Assembly (NCBI RefSeq): GCF_000471905.2 | Contig: NW_006499883.1 | Location: forward strand, 2,034,545-2,098,544 | Source of the DNA: Amborella trichopoda | Lineage: Eukaryota > Streptophyta > Magnoliopsida > Amborellales > Amborellaceae | DNA: 64,000 bases | Direction of reading: 5' to 3' | Part shown: positions 45,416 to 56,785 of the stretch, in pieces | Layout of the letters: each line of letters starts with the position of its first letter | How positions within the stretch are numbered: position 1 is the stretch's first letter | Notes under the pieces: model-generated | Told to the model about the DNA's origin: nothing | What the model saw: only the letters and a program-made list of their open reading frames with translations | Database searches by the model: none | Translations under genes and position numbers: made by a program

Positions 45416-46107
45416 ATCCCACGTTGAAAGAATGCAACACATCATTCACTTGGAGACCTTGAACTTGATATAAAAGATCCCTTTGCATGTTAGACTTTAG
45501 CCACTTGAATGATTCTCCAGGGGCTAAAATCCTTTAGCATGTTTGGTTCATGTCTTTGCTTATAGAAAACCCTTTTAAAAGTCTCAATTTTAGACTGGAG
45601 AACCCAAACACATGCATCTTTTTGTTAGACATGCAATTCATTCGTGAAGTCTACCCATCTTACTGTTCTCTCCCTTGTAGATGATGTAAGGAATTAAACA
45701 AGCTCAAACTTAACCAAATGTTCCTTTTTTTCGGTTTGCCGAGGCACAAGTAGAACCTGGGCACATGTTGTAGACAACATGACGAACCCACCATCCATTC
45801 CGAATGACGAACGGTGATGATCAAAATCTTTCCATCAAGAATTTCAATTAATCTGCACCGTACTTCATTGGGAAGGAAAGGCGGACACAGCCCCTGGTGC
45901 ATGGCATGCTTACTCTCCCAAATTCCCACTGAGCCTAAGAAAACAGAATTAAAAAGATCAGGAGAGAGGGGATAAAACAACTGCTGAGACACAGATTTCC
46001 CAAACTTGCTCACTCTGGAAAACAGAAACATCAGCACCAGCACCAACAAACAATATAATTGTCTTTTCTTTTTCATCAAACACACTTTCCCTCCCCCATT
46101 CTGCTTT
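45416..46107. other. Convergent 3' intergenic region between ispE and the UBA gene
   Basis: 692 bp between the two stop codons. It must hold both 3' UTRs and polyadenylation sites. The open minus frame 45660-46085 directly follows the UBA stop and is best read as 3' UTR, not as a gene. Confidence 0.7.
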
Positions 46108-48081
46108 CTAAAGTGATGGTGAGCTCAAGAAAGGCCTAGGAAAGCTAAACAGGTCCTTTCCGGCAAAAGGATTCGTCCACTCTCTTGTGGCCTCCACCGA
46201 AGCACCTGCACTAGGGGGCCCCATGCCCCCAACTTCCTGCACCCCTGATGGCCCTAGGCCCACGCTTGCTCTGAACCCGGTCTTCGTCCAATCTGACCAT
46301 GATATGTCATCACAAAGTTGGCTCCCCCAATCCGATGATGAGCGAGATCCCCTATAAAAAGGCCCTAACGAGCCCAGTGACTGGGGGAAAGAAGGTGAAC
46401 CAGCCATGCTCCAATCTATGCTTGTATAGTCGCACTCACCCATCGATCCCATGCTCCAATCCCCATTCGAGTCAGGGTTTGAGCTCCCTAGAGCTGAGTT
46501 CCACCCATTGAACCCACCTTGTGAGCCCAAATCAAGACCCACCTGATCGGTAGGACCGAGCCCACTTGTCCCCCAACTGCTGGATCCTATTGGCTCAACC
46601 GGGCTAAGTGTGTACGGTTGCTGATACTGAGCTTGGTGAAACGGTCCACTCACAGGTCCTTGGTTTGCACTCAACCCGTTCAAGCTCACGCCCGAGCTCT
46701 TCTCGAGCCCAACCATACCACTTGGTGTCCATGCAGTTGCAGCTGGTGCAAGCCCACCTGACTGAGCCAAGTGGGATTTAGGGTTCGTAGGATGGGGTCG
46801 TTGCATCACGATCACTCGCTCCTTCAAAGCTAATGCCTGAGCCAAGTTGGTCTTACTAGGCTCTGTGGGCTGGAGGATCTTGGAGGGGTTAGTGGCTAAA
46901 GAGTATGGCAAAGGTGGCCCTGAGCTCACGCTAGGCCATGCACCCATGTTATTACCATTGGCGACTGGCTTCTTCTCGACTGAACCCACTTGAGCCCTAG
47001 ACCACTCTTGTGGTGGCTTTACTTGAACCACCCTCCTCATGGGTTGAGGCTGAGAGCTTCTAGCACTAGGATCAGGCAATATTGTTTTGGTATAGTTGAA
47101 ATCTACCCGCTCATCTCGTCTTTGAATTGACACCGCTGGCACCCTAGCTTGTTGGCTTCTTGACTGGCTTACAGCAGGTTGCACATGCCCTTGACCTGCT
47201 TGCTTTGAGGACTCCATGGTGGACTCCGGCTTTTGCGGAGGCATGGGTTCAAGTTGAGGTGTCGGCTTTTGCACCCTAAGTGTCTCAGCTGCCTTGTCAA
47301 GATCACCTTCACAAGCCACAACAGCTCGCTCTACCTCTTGCCTTGAGCACCCGAACCTCGTTTCCATATCGGACAGTCGTGCTAGCTCTTCCGATATATC
47401 AATTTTTAAGCGAGACCCATCTGCCTTTGTGGCCTCTTGACTCTCAACTTCACTACTACCCTCGAAGAGCCAAGCAACTGACTCCTCAACCCTCCCCTCA
47501 TTTAGGATGAGGGCCATGGTAGCTCGCTCGTGAGAGAAGCCCATGGCCACAAGCTGCTGAGACAGGGCCTCGAGCCTCCTTGACATCAGGTAGCCAGTGC
47601 ACCTCTCATGCAACTCTTGTGCCCTTCGTTCTCTCTGCCTTTGGTGCTTGCGCTCATTCTTTTGCCTTATTTTCTCTCTCTTCTCATTCGATGAACCAGG
47701 TGGTGCATCAGGCCTAGAGGGTGGACCATTGGGCTTGTTGCTGTTATCCTTTTGGTGGTCCTCTGATTCACCAGAGCAGCTGCTTGTCGAATGGTCTTCA
47801 TACTCCGCTCCCGTGCACAGAGAGCTGGTGCCTGAGTGATCGTCAGGGTCTTCAATGGTTCGGAATCGGGGGTTGTGCATGGAGGAGTTGTGTGTCTGTG
47901 GAGGGGAAGAGGGGGATTCAAGGGTATGGAAGGTCCCGGAGAGGGGATTGTACGCATTGGAATGGGGGCCTACACCGCCCACAGCGGTGCTGGGGGGAAC
48001 TGGCTTGGGCAAGGCCTTGTGCTCCTTGGCTACCTTTGTGGACGGCTTGTCCTTGCTCTTCGATCTTGAAGCTGGAGACAT
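46108..48081 (-). CDS. UBA-domain protein, 657 aa (AT2G26920-like)
   Basis: Single-exon ORF, ATG at 48081. Residues 1-130 are Ser/Pro-rich; about 132-158 is a highly basic, charged helix (EKIRQKNERKHQRQRERRAQ). About 168-207 is a UBA domain (RRLEALSQQLVAMGFSHERA, with the MGF loop and a C-terminal AWLFEG). About 229-270 is a second UBA-like three-helix stretch (SRQEVERAVVACEGDLDKAA). Residues 380-657 are Ser/Gly/Trp-rich and probably disordered. UBA domains bind ubiquitin; this protein's actual role is unknown. It lies tail-to-tail with ispE; from memory, Arabidopsis has the matching pair AT2G26920 (UBA/TS-N) and AT2G26930 (CMK). The start is supported by the upstream splice acceptor at 48128 and by conserved-looking sequence from Met1. 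No damage is seen. Confidence 0.92.
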   Translation of the reverse strand: MSPASRSKSKDKPSTKVAKEHKALPKPVPPSTAVGGVGPHSNAYNPLSGTFHTLESPSSPPQTHNSSMHNPRFRTIEDPDDHSGTSSLCTGAEYEDHSTSSCSGESEDHQKDNSNKPNGPPSRPDAPPGSSNEKREKIRQKNERKHQRQRERRAQELHERCTGYLMSRRLEALSQQLVAMGFSHERATMALILNEGRVEESVAWLFEGSSEVESQEATKADGSRLKIDISEELARLSDMETRFGCSRQEVERAVVACEGDLDKAAETLRVQKPTPQLEPMPPQKPESTMESSKQAGQGHVQPAVSQSRSQQARVPAVSIQRRDERVDFNYTKTILPDPSARSSQPQPMRRVVQVKPPQEWSRAQVGSVEKKPVANGNNMGAWPSVSSGPPLPYSLATNPSKILQPTEPSKTNLAQALALKERVIVMQRPHPTNPKSHLAQSGGLAPAATAWTPSGMVGLEKSSGVSLNGLSANQGPVSGPFHQAQYQQPYTLSPVEPIGSSSWGTSGLGPTDQVGLDLGSQGGFNGWNSALGSSNPDSNGDWSMGSMGECDYTSIDWSMAGSPSFPQSLGSLGPFYRGSRSSSDWGSQLCDDISWSDWTKTGFRASVGLGPSGVQEVGGMGPPSAGASVEATREWTNPFAGKDLFSFPRPFLSSPSL

Positions 48082-48854
48082 GGCTGGATGAACACTGAGT
48101 TTTCAAATTTCAAGTTATCTGTGCCTGCTGCAAATATAAAGGAGTTTGTTAGAGAACCTATGAAGTGTACTGCACACTTGTGCATGTGTATATGTATGAG
48201 AGAGAGAGAGAGAGAATGAGAGAGAGATTATCCTCGTACAATCCCTATGGGAATTTCAAGATTATGCTCATACAATCCCTATGGGAATTTCATGAGCAAG
48301 AAAGAGAGGTACTATGTTAATGCTCACACAATCACTATGGGGATCTGATACTTGAGGTGTATTTACTATGCCATGCAATATCTATGGAAATCTAGATCTG
48401 GAAGGGTGCAGAGTGAGGGTAATGTTTAGAAACCCTAACTGAAGAATGTGGGTGTCAGTGTGCCTATTCAGTAGAGTGGCATGCTTGAAAGCTCGATGGA
48501 GGTCTTCCAATGGATAAGCAATGAAAGAGCAAAAACTCTCTGCCTTGTACGTGTTGAAAAGATATTACCAGTTCCAATACATCAGGATCAAACTTCAACA
48601 CCCATGGACTAACATTCAATTTTCTGACCATTTGGCCAATAAATGGCTTATATAATTCCTCCACCAATTTAAACACGGACAATCAACTATTAATACCCTG
48701 TGATCCTCAACAAGTGTTCATTTCATATATAATACCAACAGGCAATTAAATCAAGGGCAAAGCAATCCCACCCAGATTCCAAGCCCCCACAACAATTGAG
48801 TAATTAATTACCTCATCAACCTCTTTTGATTTAGTCTCACTTAGCAAAAGAAAA

Positions 48855-48945
48855 TAGCATCCACTTCTTACCAAGTGCGCTGTCAAAAATAAATAAAGTA
48901 GTTCATCCACTTCTTACCAAGTGCGCTGTCAAAAATAAATACGGT
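48855..48945. repeat. 46-bp tandem duplication
   Basis: 'catccacttcttaccaagtg' with 'cgctgtcaaaaataaata' occurs twice in a row, nearly identical, so it is recent. Confidence 0.9.
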
Positions 48946-50924
48946 AGTTCCCTCCCATTCATGGTTGGACTCTCCTTCCAAATCCTCAAGCCTTCAGGCT
49001 GCCTTCCTTTCTCCATCACAATCTCATTTCGATCACAACACAGTTCAAACCATCTCATATATAGCTTTACAGGCCACACCATTGCAAAAAACACCAATCA
49101 GGCCTCCAGATTCACGCGATTGCTCAAATCTCTTCTTGCATGACATGTAGCATTTTCCCCAAATTTGAACTAGATGGACAAGGTCCAACACAATCATTTT
49201 ACTGCTATTTTAACCAGATTCAAGCATCATGGTGGAGTCCATGTAAATCCTTCTAGAAAGCTTTCGCCATGGAGGATATCCATCACTCCACTGCTCAGTC
49301 ATGGTGGTTTTGGGGTGGAAACCTGAAACCATATATGTGAATCATATATTTGAGGTAAAAGGAACATGAGATCACCTTCTACTTCATTGTAGTATCCAAC
49401 AGCAATCCACTCTATTGTTCAAGAGGATCTGGTGTCCTATGGATAATGTATAGTGCCATGGCTATCACCCAATCTAGCAAACCAAGCTTGGCTTCGCATT
49501 GGTCTTTCTTATCCTTTAAAAGGCAAGCTCCCAAGCCATGGTCTAGGGTACAATCACATAGAGGCAATGATATTATTATTTAAGGCTATAGCCGGAAGGC
49601 GCACCAAGTATAAGATAGTATACAAGAATCCACCATAGCTTGAGCCGCAATGCAATTGAATGTAAAAAAGCCGCAGTGCAAATGAATGTGAAAAAGTTTC
49701 ACGAGTGATTGATTTACTAATTGACAACAAAGCAAACACCTTCACTAGATCCCACTTCTGAAAACTTCACATTTGTCGGATGCCTTTTAAATAATCTGAG
49801 TCCGATAGATGCAGATCACGGTTGCTCATACTTGATTCCTTTTTTCTAGGTCCACTGGGTGTCTGTTATCCCATGACAGTAGATGACGCAAGAGCTAGAG
49901 TGCTTGTTAGTAGTAGGCTTAGGCATTGATCCTTGAATTCCGTTACCACTTTCAAGACCTAATATGATTCTTCAGAAATTAACATGATAAAGCACTCCAA
50001 GGGAAGGCTCCTTGGAATGTGGCAGAAAAGATTGAGGACTTTCAGTGATTATATCATGCACCTTGACTCTCCTCATACCACATGATGGTAACAAGATGGC
50101 CGACTCACTTCGTAAGGTGTGAGGAGGTGGACTTGATGTATACTTCAGTTTTAAAACTCTCAGATGTTAACTCGATGTATTCCAATTTTTATTTCTAGTA
50201 TTTGGGGTTTCATTAAAAAAATGCTTCTCGAGACATATAATTATGTAGAAAGGACAAAACTACAAAAGGGACTGGATGTCCCTGCCAAGTGCCCCTTAAG
50301 AACATATTCATACATTTGCTTCACAAAGGGAAAATGCCAAGAAGGCCACACACAATATGGGAAAAATACACTATCCACCAGACCTCCACAGTCCAAGTCA
50401 GAAGAGAAGAGAAATTTACTACCAAAAACCAATGCAGCTACAGTAATGAATGATGTGAGAGTCTCTTTTATTTTTATTTTTATTTTTGGAATAGTTGACT
50501 GTTTTTTTTTTTTGATGATTAAAGTGATAACATAATGTTAGAGTTGACAATTAAAGTGAAAAGAGAATGTTAAAGAGTTAAATTAACACTACAATACTAT
50601 AACCACGGATGGAAGGGAAATCCCCAATAGAAATCAAGACAGTTGATGCATCTTCTCAGAACGACAGAAACATCAACAAATACACAAGGAGTAAAAGGAA
50701 ACAGTAAAGGTATCTTGAAAATGGATGGCAGGAGTTAACAGAAGTTCAAGCAATCCCCATGAAGGAAAGGAAAACTCAGTTATTCTGCTTTAAAACACAG
50801 AGATGAACATAAGGCTCTCTTGAGAAGTGTTTTCAGAGAAAATTGAACACTTATATAAAGCCAACATATTACCAATATGTTTAGTTAACAACCAAGTAAA
50901 AAAAAACACATTATATAGAGAATG

Positions 50925-51145
50925 TCTACCATTATTCAATGGACTAAGAAAACTGTAGTTCATTAAGGTCCCCAGTCCAATGAATTGATAGAAAGCGTTA
51001 GACAAAGTGACAGATAATCAGGGTCAGGTACTATTCTAGCAGATCCTCCTTTCTCTCCATCACCACTTATCAGTTAATCGGATGGTGATGATCCAAACTG
51101 AACATAGTTTTCATAATCCAATGGAGTAAAATGTACTTTACCTTT
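50925..51145. repeat. MITE-like repeat (CCAATGGA family)
   Basis: 'attcaatggactaagaaaac' at the left and 'tcataatccaatggagtaa' at the right, with 'ctctccatcaccac' and 'ggatggtgatgatcc' inside. Same family as the copies in DPE2 and ispE introns. Confidence 0.5.
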
Positions 51146-52539
51146 ACCAGTAATCACTTATATGAAGTAACTGCTAGCCCAAATATATTGGCACAAACCA
51201 GGAAACCATCTTCGCACCAAATAGAACTGGATTCAGCACCAATGTAATGTACTCATGTATTGTTGACCAAAACATTTTCAGAAAAAAAAAAAAAGGACAG
51301 ATTTTGACAACTAAAAAATTGTGCAGATTGATGGAAAAAACCCATGACATGTTCGAAGGGAAATAAAAAGACAAACCAACAGAAACCAAAAATGTGTCAC
51401 AGACTACAGGTAACATTAAATAGTAACCATGTCCTTCGTGGGGTATAGAAATGGATAAAATTCACTGATGACCTAGAACTTGATCATCTTGGTCGCTTAT
51501 TGCCCGCTACAAAACAATACAGGACTCTTATCTCATTACATGAAATATAGCATCAAAGTAAATTTAAGCAATAACCAGAGTCAAAACATAGGTCAGATGC
51601 CAGTGAAGGAGACTTGACCAAGCCCATCCAAATACGGGCATAATGTTCTCCAAGATATTATTAACATCCTTTAAAATCTTAAACTGAAGTTTCAATTTTA
51701 TCAATAGATGCAAAATTTAAGAATGCATAAATTAAAAAGACGGGCTCAAAAATCTCAAATTTGAAATAAATCTGTGATTATAAAAGGTGATGGAATTGGA
51801 GACATATTGCGCATCATTTAATACAAAGAATGCCGCATCATGATAACAAATACAAATGGAATGGAAACAATGATCTTTAAACAAGATTTATCTAGCATAA
51901 TGCAATAACAAGTTACTAACAAGGATTCACTAGCTTCCATTAAACTGAATCACATCAAGATATCTCACTATTTCTTGTTTCAGATGGATCTCAAAATCAT
52001 AGGAGTCTAATCTGAATGTGTAACCTACGGCACAGCTGAATTGTAAGTTAATAACGCAGAGAGGTATCAATTACTCATTGAAAGCCTAAATTTACACTCA
52101 ATTTAAACAGAAAACAAACAATTACAACTATAGAAGCAGTTTATCTGTATATTCAGTTTGAAATGATAAATTATCTGTGAAAATATTCACACTACTACCC
52201 TCTGCATCTGCACGTTTTAAGCAAATTCCATCTTTCTTTTGGACTCCTAACACTATATGAGTGAAATTTTCCAAATTTCCAGAAAATAATGCCATCATTC
52301 AATCAACTAACTTCCCTTCACATCATAAAATAGCGCAATGCAAGAGTAATTCTCCAAATGGCACCTAAAACCAACAAAACTAGATCTCATTCAATGCATC
52401 CCACACCCTCCCAAAACCAGTCTCAATAAACCAACAAAACATACAGGCATCCACAAGAATCACACATTCCCCCGATACGATCATTTTGGTAACCCTTATA
52501 AACGCTCATAACAAATAAATATGCAATCCTAAATCAAAA

Positions 52540-52905
52540 CCCCAAAAAACAACCCTAGAAAACTCTAAAAGAAACCTCGGCAAACCCCTGAAGAATTGTT
52601 CTTCTAGTATTGATAGATCAAGATTCATAAAAAACCCTAGGACGGATCAGTGGGCGCATAGAAAGACAAAGCACGGTAAACACCAAGAGGGCATCGAAAC
52701 CCTAATCAAACGGGGAACAAGAAAGCTTCGAAGGAGAAAGGGACATTGAAACAGATCTGACATGGCCATGGAAGAAGGGACAACTGACCTGTTTGTTGAG
52801 AGACGACGATCTTTTTAGGGTTTCCTCGATGGCGATCCTAAACGAAGGGCTTTAATTTGCAGAAAAGATTAAAAATCGATGAATGCGTACCGTATATATA
52901 TGCCC
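52540..52905 (-). promoter_or_regulatory. UBA gene promoter, first (non-coding) exon and telo-box-like motifs
   Basis: On the minus strand a TATA box (TATATATAC, about 52893-52901) lies about 30 bp upstream of a likely start near 52865. The non-coding first exon would run from there to 52789 and contains AAACCCTAAAA on the minus strand near 52810-52820. Further AAACCCTA-type motifs sit just inside the intron on + (about 52552, 52634 and 52697). Such telo boxes are common near plant housekeeping gene starts. Confidence 0.55.
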
Positions 52906-53089
52906 CCTTTCTCTCCTTTCCTTACATATGATGCGCCACGCCTGTCTCTTTCTCTCTCTATATCTACGCACTTTCTCTCTCTACGTGTTCCTCTCCCACT
53001 TCTTTCCCTCTCTCCTTTGCACTATCTTCGTTTTCTCTCGCTAGGCGTGACATTGGGTTATTCAGAATCGGATTTAAGAGATACTTGAG

Positions 53090-54580
53090 GTCCGATTATT
53101 TAAATATAAATAATAAAGGTCTTCTGAGTTCAAGAGCCCTTTTCCTACGTTGCTATTAAGACCAAAGTGGAAAAACTTCGTAATCCGGATTGGAACTCGT
53201 CGATTTAAACTAAAAATATATTGAAAAGATTCGGATTGGGTAAAATATAAGGAGTTGGCCAGTTCCGGCTTATATGTACCGATTCTTTGATAAGTTCCTG
53301 ACAGACTTGGTTGATTCTGTCATAGAATTGATATGAATTGACTCCGTTTTTTTTTTTATTAATTATTGAATTGGGAGTTTCTTGTCGGTTCTAGCCAGTT
53401 TTGGTCGTTTCTTTTATAGAAAGTTCTGTCAGATAACCGGTCAAATTGGTCCTATATAATTTTTTAAAACAAAAATGTATCGCTCCTCTACCGAACCCCA
53501 TACTTATTTATCTATAGACCTTCATCTTTGAATTTCTAAAAATACATGCTCTCTTTAAGTTAAGCCAATCTATCACCTCTCTCCTACATAAATATCTTTT
53601 AATAAACAATATACTTTAGAACATCTATTTTCCTTTTCTCTCTTTCTAAATAAAGCATATAATACTTTTCATTATCTCTAGACTATTGTTCGCAAAATCG
53701 CCCGATCTAATCGATAACCATCCGGTTAGATCGGAAACGGTGAGTGGCTGGCTCCAGTTTGGGCGGTTAGGGTGAACAACCAATATTTAAAAAAAGTAAA
53801 ATTCAAAAAAATTTATATAAATTCTCAAAAATAAGGAATTTGATTTATAATGATTTTTTTAATATTCTTTACATTATGGTAAGGATTAAAATTTATTTTG
53901 GTCATTAATGCTCACTTTTATATTTTTCCAATCTTTTTTAGAAAACTTTAAAAATAACCATTGGAAAATATAAAATAACTTAAAATTTATTTTTTCCATT
54001 AATTTTCAACTTCATTTGAATGTGCTTTGTTTTAACCATTTTTTTTATGTTTTTCATATTTTAGTAGATTTTTTTTTTTTTCAATATTTTTTTGACCATC
54101 CGGGACTTGTCCAGTTAAAGCGGTTAAATGTTTAGTAATGTTATGCGTATATTATTAAATGTTTAATAATAAAACTTGCCTTCTATTTATCTACACACAG
54201 ACCCGACCCAACCGAACAATTCGGGTCCCTATCCAACTGGACCCAATTGGATCAGATCCTGGTACGCGTTCAATCGAGTGTCGACCCATCCAATTTAGAC
54301 CCCTACCTTAGAATCAGCAGTGTTTCAACCAAGGAACCCTGTAACCAAACAGTTCATAACATTGCTCTTATCAATTATTTTATAATGTGACATTTTTTAT
54401 TCACGCAACAAGTGTCCTTTTAACTTCGTTTTTAATTGTCATTTGCCCTCTTGGTTTGGGTAGTATCATAAAATTTTTACATGTATTTAGTTTCTTTTAA
54501 AAATTTTTTTTATTAAGAACGTTTTCTCTTGAGATGTAAATCCAATTTACACATAACTATTATTTCATTATATATATATA
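53090..54580. other. AT-rich intergenic region, nothing recognised
   Basis: A segment near 53690-53770 ('cgcccgatctaatcgataac') and one near 54100 look like decayed repeat ends. No gene, RNA or clear element. Confidence 0.5.
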
Positions 54581-54582
54581 TA

Positions 54583-55055
54583 GAGAGAGAGAAGATCCTG
54601 TCAGCCCAACTGCTACAGTAAACACCAACAGCCCAGATCGAGCCTGGACCGATCTGATGATCCCGAATGTCTGGTAGTGTATGAATTTTAATATTTTTTT
54701 TTTATAAATCAGATTGATTTGAAATTTGGAGCGTGCGTACATAAAAAATAGATGAATCTTTGAAAAATATAAAACAAATATTTTATATGAAAAAAACTTA
54801 CCAAAATACCTTTGTAAAGTTTTGGAGGTATTTTGGTCAATTTATTTTTTAAGGATTATTGTTTTTTTATTTTTATTAGGTGCGTCTTGATGAGAAGAAT
54901 ATACACCTAGATTTTCAAGTGATTTGAATTTATCAAAAAAAAAATTAAAATTCAAACACGAAAAGAAGTCGCGACCGTCAAATCGACCCAGATTCAATCT
55001 GAGCCATTGACGTTTACTGTAGCGATCAGCTAGTGGACGTACAAATTCCACTCTC
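54583..55055. mobile_element. MITE of about 470 bp flanked by (AT)n
   Basis: Inverted ends: left 'gctacagtaaac' after GAGAGAGAGAAG, right 'gtttactgtagc' before TTCCACTCTC, with further matching 'cagatcgagcctggacc' versus 'gacccagattcaatctg'. The interior has 'aggtattttggtcaa' as in 44266-44755. It sits in an AT dinucleotide run on both sides, which hides the target duplication, and ends 18 bp before the large MULE. Confidence 0.75.
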
Positions 55056-55073
55056 ATATATATATATATAAAA

Positions 55074-56077
55074 GAAAATGCTCGAGTACGCCCATTTGAG
55101 TATAGGTCTGGGGTACACCCCATGGTGTAGATTTAAAGAGGTGAAATGGATGGTTGAGAGAGCGTCCCATGGCATTCAAAAAAAAAAAAAATTTCCTAAC
55201 TGACTGTCAAAAAGGTACGCCTATGGGCACTGACAAAAGGGTACACCTATGGCCTATCGCTTCGTTCTCTCTCTATCTTTGTTGATGAGCCAGGGCTCTC
55301 TCTCTCTATCTTTCCTGATGAACCAGGGCTTCGCTAATGAACCAAGACTCTCTCTCTCTCTATCTGTGCTGATGGACCAGGGCTCTCTCTCTCTATCCTC
55401 TGATGAACCATGGCTCTCTCTCTGTATCTTCACTGATGAACCAGAGCTCTCTCTCTCTATTCTCGCTGATGAACTAGGGCTCTCTCTCTCTATCTTCACT
55501 GATGAACCAGGGCTCTTTTTCTCTCTCTAACTTGGCTGAAGCACCGGGGCTCTCTCTCTGTTTTTGCTGGTGAACCAGGGCTCTCTCTCTGTTTTCAGCA
55601 GCCCCGTTATCAATCTCTCTCTAATTCAAAACATAGGGAAGCTATCTCTCTACAGATGACCATTTTCCTACCTCCTCGCATCCTCTCTCTCTCTCTCTCA
55701 CGCCCATTTGCGCAACGCCCTCTCAGGCATCCTCTCTCTCTCACGTGAATGCCACGGGTGGAGTGGCTCCTCCTCGCATCCTCTCTCTCACGCCATTTTC
55801 CATAGATGCAGTCCTCTCACTATCTACAGAAGACCATTCCACAAGTACATTTTCCACCTCTGTTTTAGCCATTTAGGATTCGGAGAGGACCCATTAAACA
55901 TTTCACAGTTTAGGATAACCAATTTTTCTGGTTTTTTTTTGTTGAGTTTCTCTCTGAAGAGTAGGAGTACCAAATTTTTTTGGTTTTTTTCGTTGAGTTT
56001 TTCTATCCAATGTTGATTGGGGTGGTAGCATGAAGACCATTTTAACAGTCTTGTGCACGAATTCTGCCCTGTGTTAA
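55074..56077. repeat. MULE left terminal inverted repeat with minisatellite
   Basis: Matches the right TIR in inverse up to about 'ctgccctgtgttaaa'. It contains about nine imperfect units of roughly 35-40 bp, each with a CTCTCTCT run and a 'tgatgaaccagg' core. Confidence 0.88.
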
Positions 56078-56446
56078 AGACACACTAGTTCAATATGTGG
56101 TTTTAATTAGAGAACTCATTGATTCATGGCTTCTTGGTAGTGTAGTAACTCTGGGTTGCCACGACCTCTATTAGGATGAGGCAAAATCCTAAAGTAGGGT
56201 TTCTCCTTTTACTGTATTTTTATTTCCATGGTTCCACTTATTGACTGGTTTAATTATTTTGCTTGTGTAGATGAAGTCAATAAATATTTTCATATTTAGG
56301 TTTGTATTTGCAATTTGTCATGATCTTTGCATTTTTAATATACTCTGTTCATTGAGATATTTGCAATATGTTAAGATGTGCTTGAAGTACATAGTTATTT
56401 AGTCATTCACAATGTGATTCTAATGCAATTGTTGTAGGCCATACCA

Positions 56447-56620
56447 ATGTCATCTCATTCTACAAGTAATCTAGGATATACAACTCGACAATGCCCTAAA
56501 TGTAGTATAGATTGTGCTACGAAATCATCGACAAGCCAAAAAAAACCCAGTAGGATGTACTATAAGTGTCCATTATGTAGTTTCTTCCAATGGCATGATG
56601 AATATATTACCGCCGTGTAA
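56447..56620 (+). CDS. GRF-type zinc-finger ORF inside the MULE, possibly with an in-frame stop
   Basis: 57-aa frame starting after an acceptor-like 'ttgtag' (56431-56436). Motif RQCPKCSIDCATKSS, then MYYKCPLCSFFQWHDEY, fits the zf-GRF pattern (C-x2-C ... C-x2-C with a following F-x-W-x-D/H). The frame stops at TAA 56618-56620 but continues open in the same frame to TAA 56783-56785 (55 more codons, including NELEERVLVKQERS), so the first stop may be a mutation. GRF fingers bind nucleic acid; the function in this element is unknown. Confidence 0.65.
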   Translation: MSSHSTSNLGYTTRQCPKCSIDCATKSSTSQKKPSRMYYKCPLCSFFQWHDEYITAV

Positions 56621-56785
56621 AATGTCAATATAAGGCATCGCAATACACAACAGTGGAATCCAATGAATGAATTAGAAGAACGTGTATTGGTCAAACAAGA
56701 AAGAAGTGTTGATCATAATGCGATAATCAGTACTATAGGGTGTTTGCAAGAATTCTTACTTGGTGCCTTTGGGTGTTTGCAATAA

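Larger units (their letters stand above)
48128..52788 (-). other. Predicted 4.66-kb intron in the 5' UTR of the UBA gene
   Basis: On the minus strand the acceptor TTTGCAG|CAGGCAC ends at 48128 and a consensus donor AACAG|GTCAGT starts at 52788. The 46 bp between acceptor and ATG is leader. It contains (GA)n (about 48196-48228), imperfect repeats of 'acaatccctatgggaattt' (48236-48290) and a 46-bp tandem duplication (about 48855-48945). No other gene is seen within it. The splice is predicted, not proven. Confidence 0.6.

Noticed and set aside
45660-46085. 141-codon minus-strand ORF after the UBA stop
   Set aside because: No recognisable domain; it lies in the expected 3' UTR of the UBA gene.
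47721-48098. Plus-strand ORF of 125 codons
   Set aside because: Antisense shadow of the UBA coding region.
53690-54310. Possible DNA transposon with ends near 'cgcccgatctaatcg'
   Set aside because: No matching inverted end or target duplication could be found by eye.
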